DNA of 41,765 nucleotides from Kaistella haifensis DSM 19056 (GTDB lineage Bacteria > Bacteroidota > Bacteroidia > Flavobacteriales > Weeksellaceae): contig NZ_JASZ02000023.1 in NCBI RefSeq assembly GCF_000735695.2, forward strand, positions 1 to 41,765, read 5' to 3'. How positions within the stretch are numbered: position 1 is the stretch's first letter; each line of letters starts with the position of its first letter. This document shows, one piece after another, positions 15,668 through 25,369 of this stretch. The notes beneath the pieces were generated by a model. That model was not told where the DNA came from and did not search any database. It saw only the letters and a list, made by a program, of their open reading frames with translations. Both the position numbers and the translations under genes were made by a program.

Positions 15668-15675
15668 TATCTTTG
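15668..15675 (+). promoter_or_regulatory. Promoter -7 box, predicted leaderless (dnaB)
   Basis: TATCTTTG is followed by ccct and the ATG at 15680. The upstream gap 15524-15667 is otherwise AT-rich with no other feature seen. Confidence 0.6.
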
Positions 15676-15679
15676 CCCT

Positions 15680-17266
15680 ATGGCACAAAAGGAAACATTA
15701 TCTTCACTCATTCACGGCAATTTCGCAAAAGAACTCTCTATTTCGGATGGTAAAATGCCACCGAACGCTGTAGAATTCGAGAAATTGGTAATCGGTACCT
15801 TCTTGATCGACAAGAAAGGTCTCGATTATTCCATCGATCTCCTTACGGCCGATGTATTCTATGATCCTCGTCATCAGGAAATCTTCAAAGCCATCCTCAA
15901 ATTATACGAAGGAAACCATCCTGTAGATTTGATGACCGTTATTCAGGAACTCAAAAAAACCGAAAGATTGAGCTCTGCTGGTGGCGATCATTACATTATT
16001 GATTTAACGATGGGTGTTTCTTCCAGCGCTCACATTGAATATCATGTTCGTGTAATTCTTGAAAAATTTATTTTAAGAAGTTTAATTAATGTTTCTGCCA
16101 ACGTTATCGACAGTTCTTACAAAGAATCTACCGATGTTTTTGAACTTCTCGACAAAGCGGAACAATCGTTTTTCGAAATCACAAACGGAACCATCAAAAA
16201 AGGTTTCGACACAGCAAATACTTTGGTAAAACAAGCAATTGAAACCATAAAATCTTTAAAAGACAAAGAAGGAATCTCCGGAATCCCATCTGGCTTCAGA
16301 GATATCGACAAAGAAACAGGTGGTTGGCAAAAATCGGATCTCATCATCATAGCGGCGCGTCCTGCGATGGGGAAAACTGCATTTTTGCTTTCTATGGCGA
16401 GAAACATCGCTGTTCAGCACAAAATTCCATTGGCTTTATTTTCATTGGAGATGGCGTCGGTACAATTAATCACCCGGATGATTGCTTCCGAAACCGGAAT
16501 TTCATCGGAAAAATTAAGAAAAGGACAAATGACCGATGAAGAGTGGCAAAGGCTTTTCAGCAACGTATCCGAACTCGAAAACGCGCCTTTGTATATCGAC
16601 GAAACGCCTTCGCTTTCTGTTTTTGATTTCAGAGCAAAATGCCGAAGATTAGTGATGCAACATGGGGTAAAAATCATCATGGTTGATTACCTTCAACTGA
16701 TGACTGCGAACAGCGGAAAAGGCGCCGGAAACCGGGAACAGGAAATTGCAACCATTTCTCGTTCCTTAAAAGCCATCGCAAAAGAACTTGATGTTCCTGT
16801 AATTGCGCTCTCGCAACTTTCCAGAAGTGTGGAAACGCGTCCCGGAAAAAGACCGATGTTATCCGACCTTCGTGAATCCGGAGCAATTGAGCAGGATGCG
16901 GATATCGTGTCTTTTATTTTCCGTCCGGAATATTATAAAATCACTACTTGGGACAACGATGAAGACGGGGCAGAAACTTCTACCGAAAATCAAGCCGAGT
17001 TGATTATCGCAAAACACCGAAATGGTGCTACAGCAGACGTGAGAATGTCTTTCTTTAAAAATATTGCAAAATTCGCCGACCTCGATTTATTCGGAAACAA
17101 TTTCGGTTATCAATCATCGAATTTCGGACAACAGGATCAACCAAGCGGTTTTGAAAAAATAAAAGCAACCATCGATCCGGGAGCAGCTTTCGACCTTCCA
17201 AATAATCAAAATTTGTCGGGTTCCGCCATGAATGATGACGATGATTCTGATGAGTTTCTTTATTAA
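15680..17266 (+). CDS. dnaB: Replicative DNA helicase
   Basis: The 528-residue hexameric helicase unwinds DNA at the replication fork. It has the N-terminal DnaB domain (about 20-125), a linker, and a RecA-type C-terminal ATPase with Walker A RPAMGKTAF near 230, VDYLQLM, and SQLSRSVETRP followed by DLRESGAIEQDAD. The tail (about 475-528) is low-complexity and acidic (NDDDDSDEFLY). No intein is present and length is normal. Its promoter box lies four bases from the ATG. rnhA follows 67 bases downstream. Confidence 0.98.
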   Translation: MAQKETLSSLIHGNFAKELSISDGKMPPNAVEFEKLVIGTFLIDKKGLDYSIDLLTADVFYDPRHQEIFKAILKLYEGNHPVDLMTVIQELKKTERLSSAGGDHYIIDLTMGVSSSAHIEYHVRVILEKFILRSLINVSANVIDSSYKESTDVFELLDKAEQSFFEITNGTIKKGFDTANTLVKQAIETIKSLKDKEGISGIPSGFRDIDKETGGWQKSDLIIIAARPAMGKTAFLLSMARNIAVQHKIPLALFSLEMASVQLITRMIASETGISSEKLRKGQMTDEEWQRLFSNVSELENAPLYIDETPSLSVFDFRAKCRRLVMQHGVKIIMVDYLQLMTANSGKGAGNREQEIATISRSLKAIAKELDVPVIALSQLSRSVETRPGKRPMLSDLRESGAIEQDADIVSFIFRPEYYKITTWDNDEDGAETSTENQAELIIAKHRNGATADVRMSFFKNIAKFADLDLFGNNFGYQSSNFGQQDQPSGFEKIKATIDPGAAFDLPNNQNLSGSAMNDDDDSDEFLY

Positions 17267-17333
17267 AATTTAATCGATTTCATTTTCATTATAACTCACC
17301 ACTTTTTTTATTAAATCTAAAACATCAACTCAA

Positions 17334-17810
17334 TTGAGGATAGAAATCTTTACAGATGGTGCCTGCAGCGGAAATCCAGGAAAAGGAGGGTACGGAATCG
17401 TGATGAAAGTTCCTGAAAAAAACTATGAAAAAAGATATTCTAAGGGTTTTCGGCACACCACCAATAACCGGATGGAACTTTTGGCTGTAATTACCGCTTT
17501 GGAAAAACTGAAATCAACCGAACACGATATCCATATTTACACCGATAGCAAATACGTTTCCGATGCCATCAACCAGAAATGGATTTTTGGTTGGATAAAA
17601 AAAGGATTTAAAAATGTAAAAAACCCTGATCTGTGGAAAAGGCTAATTCCGTTATTAAAAGCCCATAAAATTACTTTTCACTGGGTGAAAGGCCACGCCG
17701 GACATCCCGAAAACGAAATCTGCGACCGGCTCGCCGTGGAAGCCGCGCAATCCTCTGACCTCGAAATTGATGCATATTTCGAACGTCCAACGGATGAAGG
17801 GTTGTTCTAA
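17334..17810 (+). CDS. rnhA: Ribonuclease HI
   Basis: The 158-residue enzyme degrades RNA in RNA-DNA hybrids. The active site is complete: Asp8 (FTDGACSGNPG), Glu48 (NNRMELL), Asp71 (YTDSKYV), the catalytic-loop His121 (KGHAGHPENE) and Asp131. The start must be TTG at 17334, because no ATG or GTG lies upstream in frame and the next Met would delete Asp8. It lies just after dnaB, so both may be expressed together in replication. Confidence 0.96.
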   Translation: MRIEIFTDGACSGNPGKGGYGIVMKVPEKNYEKRYSKGFRHTTNNRMELLAVITALEKLKSTEHDIHIYTDSKYVSDAINQKWIFGWIKKGFKNVKNPDLWKRLIPLLKAHKITFHWVKGHAGHPENEICDRLAVEAAQSSDLEIDAYFERPTDEGLF

Positions 17811-17847
17811 AATTACAACATCGCGCTTCCGTCTTCCTACTTTTTTC

Positions 17848-17855
17848 TATCTTTG
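17848..17855 (+). promoter_or_regulatory. Promoter -7 box, predicted leaderless (nitroreductase)
   Basis: TATCTTTG is followed by aaat and the ATG at 17860. Confidence 0.6.
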
Positions 17856-17859
17856 AAAT

Positions 17860-18489
17860 ATGAATTACATCGAGGCGTTGCAGAAACGGTATTCTGTAAA
17901 AAAGTTTAACAAAGAGATGAAAATTTCAACGGAAGTTTTACAAAATATCCTTGTCGCCGGTCAACTTTCGGCAAGTTCCCTGGGACTTCAACCGTACAAA
18001 ATTTTTGTAGTTGAAAGCGAAGAGATTAAAGAAAAACTGGTTCCGGCATTCAGAAATACCTCTCAGATTTCCACTTGTTCACATTTAATCGTACTGGTTT
18101 CTAAAAAAAGCATCGAAGAAAAATATTTGGACGGATATTTCAAACATATCACCGAAGTACGTTCTGTTCCCCTCGAAAGCCTTGATCTTTTCCGAAAAAG
18201 CATCGATTTTTATATTAATTCTCTTTCGCAAGAAGAGCAACTACAGTGGAACGAAAAACAAGCCTATATTGTTTTGGGACAGCTGATGTTTGCGGCGGCA
18301 TTGGAAGAAGTTGATAGTTGCCCAATGGAAGGTTTCGACGAAAATATCATGAATGAGATTTTGAATCTCGATTTCGCTACAGAAACTGCTACTGTAACAT
18401 TGGCTTTGGGATACCGCGCTGAAGACGACCATTTTCAAAATTTAATAAAAGTGAGAAAACCGAACGAAAAACTTTTCAAGTTTTTGTAA
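17860..18489 (+). CDS. NAD(P)H-dependent nitroreductase-family oxidoreductase
   Basis: This 209-residue flavoprotein of the nitroreductase (NfsB-like) superfamily uses FMN and NAD(P)H. The N-terminal RYSVKKFNKEMKIS and the SASSLGLQPYKIFVV segment are the usual FMN-binding landmarks. AYIVLGQLMFAAALEEVDSCPMEGFD matches the second conserved block. The dimer forms in the cytoplasm. Natural substrates are unknown; quinones, enones or nitro compounds are possible. nadB follows 34 bases downstream. Confidence 0.9.
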   Translation: MNYIEALQKRYSVKKFNKEMKISTEVLQNILVAGQLSASSLGLQPYKIFVVESEEIKEKLVPAFRNTSQISTCSHLIVLVSKKSIEEKYLDGYFKHITEVRSVPLESLDLFRKSIDFYINSLSQEEQLQWNEKQAYIVLGQLMFAAALEEVDSCPMEGFDENIMNEILNLDFATETATVTLALGYRAEDDHFQNLIKVRKPNEKLFKFL

Positions 18490-18523
18490 CTTTATTCTTT
18501 CACAAATTTAAGGCACATAAAAA

Positions 18524-20125
18524 ATGATAAAATCTGATGTATTGGTAATAGGTTCGGGAATCTCTGGGTTGTCTTACGCCATCAAAATTTCTGAACAGAT
18601 GCCCGATGCCAAAATCATCATCGTTACGAAAGCCGATGAAGACGAAAGCAACACCAAATATGCGCAAGGCGGATTAGCAGTGGTAACAGACTTCGATAAA
18701 GACAATTTCCAAAAGCATATCGACGACACCATGCGTGCCGGGGACGGTGAGAACAACCGCGAGATTGTAGAAATGGTGATCAAGGAAGGACCTGCGAGAT
18801 TCCAAGAGTTGGTGGAATGGGGAACACAATTTGATAAAGAAAAAGACGGCGACTTCAAACTCGGGCGCGAAGGCGGACATACCGAAAACCGCATTGTCCA
18901 CCACAAGGACATCACCGGTGCAGAAATTGAACGCGCATTATTGGAGACCATCCGAAAATCCGAAAACATTGAAATGCTCGCCCACCATTATGTGATTGAT
19001 CTAATTACCCAACACCATGTTCCGGGAAAAGAACTCAACACCGATGACATTTCCTGCTACGGTGCATATATCTTGGATGAAAAATCGAGAAAGATTAAAA
19101 AAATTACCGCAAAAATCACCTTGGTAGCAACGGGTGGAGCCGGACACGTTTACAAAAACACCACCAATCCCATTATCGCTACAGGAGACGGAATTGCCTT
19201 TGTACATCGTGCTCGCGGAAAGGTTTCTAATATGCAATATTATCAGTTTCACCCTACGGCACTGTATTCCAAAAGAGATGGTATGCTTTTCCTGATTTCT
19301 GAGGCGGTTCGTGGTGATGGAGCAAAACTTCGCCTGAAAAATGGTAAAAAATTCATGCATAAATATGATGAACGCGAGGAACTGGCTTCCCGCGACATTG
19401 TAGCAAGAGCAATAGACAACGAACTGAAAATCAGCGGTGATGAATTTGTAGGACTCGATTGTCGCGAGATGAATCAGGAAAAATTCAAGGAGCATTTCCC
19501 AAATATCTACCAAAAATGCCTGGACGAAGGAATTGATCCGTTTAAACAACTGATTCCGGTAGTTCCTGCTTGCCACTACCTTATGGGCGGTATAGAAACC
19601 GACCGCAATGGACAAAGTTCCATAAAAAATCTCTTTGCAGTAGGCGAATGCACCAATTCCGGACTTCATGGAGCGAACCGACTGGCGTCCAATTCACTAT
19701 TGGAAGGATTGGTTTTCGGACATAACGCAGCCATGAAAACGGTGGAACTGTTGAATATTAATGATTTTAATTTTGACGATCTAAAAGCCGTACCGGAATG
19801 GAACGAAGAAGGTATGAAAATGATGGACGAAATGGTGATGGTTTCCTATCTCCGCAGACAGCTTCAGGAAATGATGAGCGACTTAGTAGCCATCGTACGG
19901 AGTAACGCCCGTTTGGAACTGGCACAAAAAAAACAGCGTGAAATATACGAAGCCGTAACAGAACTCTACAACTATTCCATCATGTCCCCACAGCTTTCTG
20001 AACTTCGTAACCTAGTGAATGTAAGTTATTTAATTATAAAACATTCCCTTCAAATGAAAGAAAATAAAGGAAGTTTTTATAATAAAGATTTGGCACAAAA
20101 GCCGTTGACTATTTCAAATTTATAA
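18524..20125 (+). CDS. nadB: L-aspartate oxidase
   Basis: The 533-residue FAD enzyme oxidises aspartate to iminoaspartate, the first step of de novo NAD synthesis. The FAD loop is VIGSGISGLSYAI (residues 8-20). Other marks are NTKYAQGGLAVV, GREGGHTENRIVHHKD, YQFHPTALY, EAVRGDGAKLR and the flavin-binding GANRLASNSLLEGLVFG. The C-terminal helical domain is complete. It precedes nadC by 56 bases. nadA, whose product uses iminoaspartate, is not in this window. Confidence 0.97.
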   Translation: MIKSDVLVIGSGISGLSYAIKISEQMPDAKIIIVTKADEDESNTKYAQGGLAVVTDFDKDNFQKHIDDTMRAGDGENNREIVEMVIKEGPARFQELVEWGTQFDKEKDGDFKLGREGGHTENRIVHHKDITGAEIERALLETIRKSENIEMLAHHYVIDLITQHHVPGKELNTDDISCYGAYILDEKSRKIKKITAKITLVATGGAGHVYKNTTNPIIATGDGIAFVHRARGKVSNMQYYQFHPTALYSKRDGMLFLISEAVRGDGAKLRLKNGKKFMHKYDEREELASRDIVARAIDNELKISGDEFVGLDCREMNQEKFKEHFPNIYQKCLDEGIDPFKQLIPVVPACHYLMGGIETDRNGQSSIKNLFAVGECTNSGLHGANRLASNSLLEGLVFGHNAAMKTVELLNINDFNFDDLKAVPEWNEEGMKMMDEMVMVSYLRRQLQEMMSDLVAIVRSNARLELAQKKQREIYEAVTELYNYSIMSPQLSELRNLVNVSYLIIKHSLQMKENKGSFYNKDLAQKPLTISNL

Positions 20126-20181
20126 CGACCAGTTCCACCAAACTAATAGATAATAGACTTCCGTACCTATAATTTACAAAT

Positions 20182-21042
20182 ATGAAAAGACCATCTTACG
20201 CAACCGATAAAGCTTTAAAACAATTTATAAAATCTGCACTGGAAGAAGACATCCGCGATGGCGACCACTCTACCCTTTCCACAATTCCTGCGGATTTGGA
20301 GCAGCAGGCAAAACTTTTGGTAAAGCAAGACTGCATCCTTGCGGGAGTTGAACTGGCAGAAATAATCTTCAAAACTTTCGATAAAAATATGAAGGTTGAA
20401 GGATTTATTAAAGATGGCGAACCTGCGAAAGTGGGCGATATCGCTTTCATTGTCAGCGGTAAAGCTCAATCGATACTCCAAACCGAGCGCTTGGTGCTGA
20501 ACTGCATGCAACGAATGAGCGGAATTGCGACTCTTACCCACGACTGGGATTCTAGACTTTTAGGAACCAAAACCAAACTTTTAGACACACGCAAAACCAC
20601 TCCCAATTTCCGTATCTGTGAAAAATGGGCAGTTGCAATAGGTGGCGGAACCAACCATCGATATGGGCTTTACGACATGATTATGCTGAAAGACAACCAC
20701 ATCGACTACAACGGAAGTATTACCAATGCCGTAAAAATGACAAAAGAATACATTAAAAAAAATAAATTGAAACTGAAAATAGAGGTCGAAACCAGAAATC
20801 TAGAAGAGGTAAAAGAGGCTATTGATGCTAAAGTGGATCGCATTATGCTCGACAACATGGATGTTCAAACCATGAAAAAAGCAGTGGAAATTATTGGTGG
20901 AAAATGCGAAAGCGAGGCTTCAGGAGGAATCACAAGAGACATGCTCAAAGATGTTGCTTCTACTGGAGTAACCTACATTTCCGCAGGAGCACTTACTCAT
21001 TCGGCAGAAAACATGGATTTAAGCTTAAAAGCAATGAAATAA
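20182..21042 (+). CDS. nadC: Quinolinate phosphoribosyltransferase (decarboxylating)
   Basis: The 286-residue enzyme turns quinolinate and PRPP into nicotinate mononucleotide, the third step of de novo NAD synthesis. Signature blocks are EEDIRDGDHST, LVLNCMQRMSGIAT, DTRKTTPNFR near 135, GGGTNHRYGLYDMIMLKDNH near 155-173, and EVETRNLEEV. Length is normal. It forms an operon-like pair with nadB. Confidence 0.97.
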   Translation: MKRPSYATDKALKQFIKSALEEDIRDGDHSTLSTIPADLEQQAKLLVKQDCILAGVELAEIIFKTFDKNMKVEGFIKDGEPAKVGDIAFIVSGKAQSILQTERLVLNCMQRMSGIATLTHDWDSRLLGTKTKLLDTRKTTPNFRICEKWAVAIGGGTNHRYGLYDMIMLKDNHIDYNGSITNAVKMTKEYIKKNKLKLKIEVETRNLEEVKEAIDAKVDRIMLDNMDVQTMKKAVEIIGGKCESEASGGITRDMLKDVASTGVTYISAGALTHSAENMDLSLKAMK

Positions 21043-21275
21043 GCGATATTATTTTCTGCATAATTTGTAATTTTTAGCATTTTTTTTTAAAATATTTATT
21101 GTTCATAAATTTTTGATTAAAGCAAGATAACGAGAGCAACCTATTGTATAGTAATAATTTAGGTGATTACAAAACGCAATTTCAAAATTTAACAATTTGT
21201 TAATCAATGTTAAATTTATTTATCATATTTTTGCGCCATCAAAGAAAATTTATAAACTAATCTATAATCAAAAAA
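21043..21275 (+). promoter_or_regulatory. Upstream region and -7 box of the TonB receptor gene
   Basis: These 233 bases are very AT-rich and hold no gene. A TATTTTTG box at 21226-21233 matches TAnnTTTG and would give a leader of about 38 bases before the ATG at 21276. No operator-like dyad stood out. Confidence 0.5.
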
Positions 21276-23750
21276 ATGAATTTCAAACCTTTGAAAAAAT
21301 CGATGCTTACGGTAGTACTTACACTATCTACAGCAAGTGTTTATTATGCACAATCTGCTAAAGACACTGTGAGCAGAGAAAAAGACATTGAGCAGGTTGT
21401 TTTAACGGGTGTTGCAGACCTCGCGAAGGACAGAAAAACTCCGGTTGCTGTTTCTACAATCAAAGAAGCCCAAATCATTGAAAAACTAGGAAATCAGGAA
21501 TTCCCTGAAATCCTTAACACTACACCTTCTGTATATGCTACTAAAGGCGGTGGGGGATTCGGAGATTCCAGAATCAACGTAAGAGGATTTGATCAGGTGA
21601 ATACTGCAGTTCTAATCAATGGGGTTCCTGTAAACGATATGGAAAACGGAGCTGTTTATTGGTCTAACTGGGCAGGACTTTCTGATGTAACTTCAGCAAT
21701 GCAAGTACAAAGAGGTCTTGGTTCTTCTAAGTTAGCGATCGCTTCTGTTGGTGGAACAATTAACGTTTTAACAAGAGCAGCTGACAAGAAAAAACAAGGA
21801 AACGTAACTGTTGGTATTGGTAACGATGGCTATCACAAGTCATTATTTTCTTATAACACCGGGAAATCAGACAAAGGTTGGTCTTCTTCATTCTTAATGA
21901 GTAGAACCGCTGGATCAATGTATGCTGATGGAACTGAATTCGAAGGGTATAACTACTACTTCGCTTTAGGTTTCAATCCTAATGCTAAACATGATTTACA
22001 ATTTACTATTACCGGTGCGCCTCAATGGCACCACCAAAGATCTTATTCTCCAACAATTGCAGAATATTTGAAATATGGTGAAGACGGGGAACCTAACAGA
22101 AAATATAACTTAAACTGGGGATATTTAAACGGGAACGAGTATTCTTTCGCTAGAAACTATTACCACAAACCAGTAATGTCTTTGAACTGGGATTGGAAAA
22201 TGTCTGATGCATCTAAATTATCAACCGTTGTTTATGCTTCTTTCGGTAGAGGTGGTGGAACTGGTACTTTGGGTAGAGTAAACAACAAAACAGAAAACGG
22301 CTTTAGAACGGCTGAAGGCTACATCGATTTTGATCAAATCGTAAGAGAAAATGCTGCAATTGCAACTCCTGGTTCTGGTGCTAATTCTGTTTTTACAAGA
22401 AGAGCATCGATCAACTCTCACAACTGGGTTGGTTTAATCTCTAGTTTCAACCACAAGATCAATGACAAATTGAATTTCTCTGTTGGGGTAGACGGAAGAT
22501 ATTACAAAGGTATCCACTATAGAGTTTCTTCTGACTTACTTGGAGCAAACAGTATTTTAGATAATTCAGATATCAATAATCCTAACAGAAGATTAACCAA
22601 TACTTATGCAGCGAATCCAAACTGGAATCCTTTCGGAAGTAAAACAAACGAAGAAAAAATCGTTTATTACAATGATGGTATCGTAAATTGGCTTGGTGGG
22701 TTTGGTCAACTAGAATATTCTAATGACAATCTATCTGCATTCGTTCAAGGATCTGTATCTAACCAAAGTTTCCAAAGAATTGACTACTTCTTGTATACAC
22801 CAGAATTACAAAAAACTGATAAAGTAGATTTAACAGGTTACAATGTTAAAGGAGGTGCAAACTACAACATATCAGAAAAAAGCAACGTATTTGCTAACAT
22901 CGGATATTACGAAAGACAACCATTCTTCGGAGCTGTTTTCTTAAACAACAGAAACGACATTAACCAAAACCTTACCAACGAGAAAATCTTCTCTACTGAA
23001 GTAGGTTACGGATTCAGATCAACTTTCTTAGATTTAAACGTAAACCTTTACAGAACTTCTTGGGATGATATCTATAAAAGAATCTCTTACAGAGACGCTG
23101 TAGCTAACAAAACATACTACGCAAGTGTATTGGGAATTAATGAAATTCACCAAGGTGTAGAATTGGATTTTGTTGTAAAAGCTATCGAAAAACTTAGAAT
23201 TAATGGTATGCTTTCTGTTGGAGATTGGTATTACAACAAAGACGTTACCGCTTCTTTTGTTGATGATGAAACAAGAGAAGTTGTAAGAGAAGGTAAACTT
23301 CTTATTAAAGATGTAAAAGTTGGTGATGCTGCACAACTTACAGCTTCATTGGGTGCAGACCTAGATGTAACAGATTGGTTTGCCTTAGATGCTAGCTACA
23401 GATATGCAGATAACTTGTACTCAAGCTATGATCCTGCTGCAAGTGTAGATAACAGAAGAGAAGCTATCAAACTTCCTGGTTACGGTTTATTAGATGCTGG
23501 TGCTTCTTTCAGATTCAAATTAAACAACCAAAACGGTTTAAAATTCCGTGTAAATGTTAATAACATTCTAGATGAAACTTATATTGCAGAATCTAGAACA
23601 AGTATCTTACCTACTGATAAAGTAAGTTCAGCAGCTAATGCACAAACTTATGAACAAGCAGGAAGATTATATGATGGAATCGCTGATGGAAACCAAGTAT
23701 ACTTCGGATTCGGAAGAACTTGGAACGCTTCAGTAACCTTTACTTTCTAA
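21276..23750 (+). CDS. TonB-dependent outer-membrane receptor
   Basis: This 824-residue protein imports a ligand across the outer membrane, powered by TonB-ExbBD. The signal peptide ends about residue 26 (VYYAQS). A plug domain follows (about 38-160: IEQVVLTGVADLA, INVRGFDQVNTAVLINGVPV, VGGTINVLTRAA). A 22-strand barrel ends in NASVTFTF. There is no N-terminal carboxypeptidase-like domain, no SusC-type signature and no SusD partner nearby. The ligand is unknown. Codon choice is strongly biased (Arg almost always AGA), suggesting high expression. Confidence 0.93.
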   Translation: MNFKPLKKSMLTVVLTLSTASVYYAQSAKDTVSREKDIEQVVLTGVADLAKDRKTPVAVSTIKEAQIIEKLGNQEFPEILNTTPSVYATKGGGGFGDSRINVRGFDQVNTAVLINGVPVNDMENGAVYWSNWAGLSDVTSAMQVQRGLGSSKLAIASVGGTINVLTRAADKKKQGNVTVGIGNDGYHKSLFSYNTGKSDKGWSSSFLMSRTAGSMYADGTEFEGYNYYFALGFNPNAKHDLQFTITGAPQWHHQRSYSPTIAEYLKYGEDGEPNRKYNLNWGYLNGNEYSFARNYYHKPVMSLNWDWKMSDASKLSTVVYASFGRGGGTGTLGRVNNKTENGFRTAEGYIDFDQIVRENAAIATPGSGANSVFTRRASINSHNWVGLISSFNHKINDKLNFSVGVDGRYYKGIHYRVSSDLLGANSILDNSDINNPNRRLTNTYAANPNWNPFGSKTNEEKIVYYNDGIVNWLGGFGQLEYSNDNLSAFVQGSVSNQSFQRIDYFLYTPELQKTDKVDLTGYNVKGGANYNISEKSNVFANIGYYERQPFFGAVFLNNRNDINQNLTNEKIFSTEVGYGFRSTFLDLNVNLYRTSWDDIYKRISYRDAVANKTYYASVLGINEIHQGVELDFVVKAIEKLRINGMLSVGDWYYNKDVTASFVDDETREVVREGKLLIKDVKVGDAAQLTASLGADLDVTDWFALDASYRYADNLYSSYDPAASVDNRREAIKLPGYGLLDAGASFRFKLNNQNGLKFRVNVNNILDETYIAESRTSILPTDKVSSAANAQTYEQAGRLYDGIADGNQVYFGFGRTWNASVTFTF

Positions 23751-23773
23751 GAAATTAACACTTATAAAACTCC

Positions 23774-23801
23774 AAATCCCGGCTATCAGTCGGGATTTTT
23801 T
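23774..23801 (+). terminator. Intrinsic terminator after the TonB receptor
   Basis: AAATCCCG at 23774-23781 pairs with CGGGATTT at 23791-23798, followed by T's. Confidence 0.88.
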
Positions 23802-23802
23802 A

Positions 23803-23810
23803 TATCTTTG
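23803..23810 (+). promoter_or_regulatory. Promoter -7 box of the four-helix membrane protein gene
   Basis: TATCTTTG lies immediately after the preceding terminator and 22 bases before the ATG at 23833. Confidence 0.5.
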
Positions 23811-23832
23811 TAAATAACTAAAATTAATTATT

Positions 23833-24270
23833 ATGGATTTCAACACTATGCTTCAGGCACATCGCGGCTTTGCTTATTTAATCTTATTGTTAACCGCTGT
23901 GTTCGTAGTAGCTTTACTCGTAACCATGTTCGGATATTCTGGGAAAATCTCAAAGCTTCTTAGAAAATCTACACTTTTTACCATGATTTTCTTTCATACC
24001 CAAGCGTTAATCGGTTTGGTAATGCTATTCTTCTTCTCTCCGGGCTTTAAAGCGGCTAAAGAAGCAGGAACTTTAATGAAAGATGCCGTTTCCAGAAACA
24101 CCTACGTTGAGCATCCAACGGCCATGATTATTGCAGCAGTATTGCTGACAATCCTTAATAAAAAATTCAAAACCAACGATACCTTGAAAATGAGCTGGGT
24201 AATTCTTGGCTTTGTAGCCATCGCATTGATGCTTTGGGCTTTTCAATGGAACCGACTTTTCGGAGCCTAA
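23833..24270 (+). CDS. Four-helix membrane protein, unknown function
   Basis: The 145-residue protein has four hydrophobic segments (about 12-34, 45-68, 93-110 and 120-138). Conserved-looking His residues sit at LQAHRGF (residue 10), FFHTQ and VEHPT (near 96). Related Bacteroidota proteins are often labelled cytochrome b-like because of such His residues in membrane helices. Heme binding is not proven. asd follows 30 bases later, perhaps in one transcript. Confidence 0.75.
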   Translation: MDFNTMLQAHRGFAYLILLLTAVFVVALLVTMFGYSGKISKLLRKSTLFTMIFFHTQALIGLVMLFFFSPGFKAAKEAGTLMKDAVSRNTYVEHPTAMIIAAVLLTILNKKFKTNDTLKMSWVILGFVAIALMLWAFQWNRLFGA

Positions 24271-24300
24271 TTTTTTTTACAATTAACTCTTATTAAATCA

Positions 24301-25293
24301 ATGAAAATAGCTGTAGTAGGCGCCACAGGAATGGTGGGCCAAGTGATGTTAAAAGTATTAGAAGAAAGAAATTTCCCCGTAACTGAACTTATTCCAGTTG
24401 CATCTGAAAAATCTGTTGGTAAAAAAATCAGTTTTAAAGGAAAAGAATATTCCATCGTTTCTATGCAAACTGCGATCGACATGAAACCGGAAATCGCGCT
24501 TTTTTCAGCTGGTGGATCTACTTCTTTGGAGTTCGCACCTCAATTTGCTGAAGCAGGAACTACGGTAATCGATAATTCATCAGCATGGAGAATGATAGCT
24601 GATAAAAGATTGGTAGTTCCGGAAATCAATGCGGATATCCTTACCAAAGACGATAAAATTATTGCCAACCCGAACTGCTCAACCATTCAATTGGTGATGG
24701 TTTTACATCCTTTAAATAAAAAATACAACCTGAAAAGAGTTGTTGTTTCCACTTACCAATCGGTTACAGGAACCGGCAAAAAAGCCGTAGATCAGCTGAA
24801 TGCAGAAATCAACGGTAATCAAGGTACGGAAATGGCTTATCATTATGAAATCTTCAAAAACGCATTGCCACATTGCGATGTTTTTGCGGAAGATGATTAT
24901 ACCAAAGAAGAATTAAAACTTATGACTGAACCTAAAAAAATCATGGGGGATGATAGTTTCAACCTTACCGCAACAGCAGTTCGTGTTCCTGTTCAGGGCG
25001 GACATTCCGAAAGCGTAAACATCGAATTTGAGAATGATTTCGATTTGAATGAAATCCGCAAAATACTTTCAGAAACTCCGGGCGTTGTAGTAATGGATGA
25101 TGTGAAAAACAAAATCTATCCGATGCCACTTTATTCCGAAGGAAAAGATGAGGTTTTTGTTGGAAGGATCCGCCGGGATTCTTCCCAACCCAATACCCTA
25201 AACTTGTGGATTGTAGCAGATAACCTCAGAAAAGGAGCTGCAACCAACGCCGTTCAAATCGCAGAGTACCTCTTGGAAAACAAACTCATTTAA
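24301..25293 (+). CDS. asd: Aspartate-semialdehyde dehydrogenase
   Basis: The 330-residue enzyme reduces aspartyl phosphate to aspartate semialdehyde with NADPH, feeding lysine, diaminopimelate, threonine and methionine synthesis. The NADP loop is VGATGMVGQ (residues 6-14). The catalytic Cys126 is in NPNCSTIQL, and the catalytic His is in VQGGHSESVN. Length matches the family. An intrinsic terminator follows. Confidence 0.97.
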   Translation: MKIAVVGATGMVGQVMLKVLEERNFPVTELIPVASEKSVGKKISFKGKEYSIVSMQTAIDMKPEIALFSAGGSTSLEFAPQFAEAGTTVIDNSSAWRMIADKRLVVPEINADILTKDDKIIANPNCSTIQLVMVLHPLNKKYNLKRVVVSTYQSVTGTGKKAVDQLNAEINGNQGTEMAYHYEIFKNALPHCDVFAEDDYTKEELKLMTEPKKIMGDDSFNLTATAVRVPVQGGHSESVNIEFENDFDLNEIRKILSETPGVVVMDDVKNKIYPMPLYSEGKDEVFVGRIRRDSSQPNTLNLWIVADNLRKGAATNAVQIAEYLLENKLI

Positions 25294-25297
25294 TAAC

Positions 25298-25325
25298 AAT
25301 GCTCAGGTTTCTGAGCATTTTTTTA
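25298..25325 (+). terminator. Intrinsic terminator after asd
   Basis: AATGCTCAG at 25298-25306 pairs with CTGAGCATT at 25311-25319 around GTTT, followed by T's. Confidence 0.9.
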
Positions 25326-25369
25326 TTATTAGACCCATCAAACAATATTCATTACTTCAATCGAACATC

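Noticed and set aside
19001..19669. 222-residue minus-strand open frame inside nadB
   Set aside because: It is antisense to strongly conserved nadB motifs, and its composition (Phe/Tyr/Cys-rich) is typical of a shadow frame.
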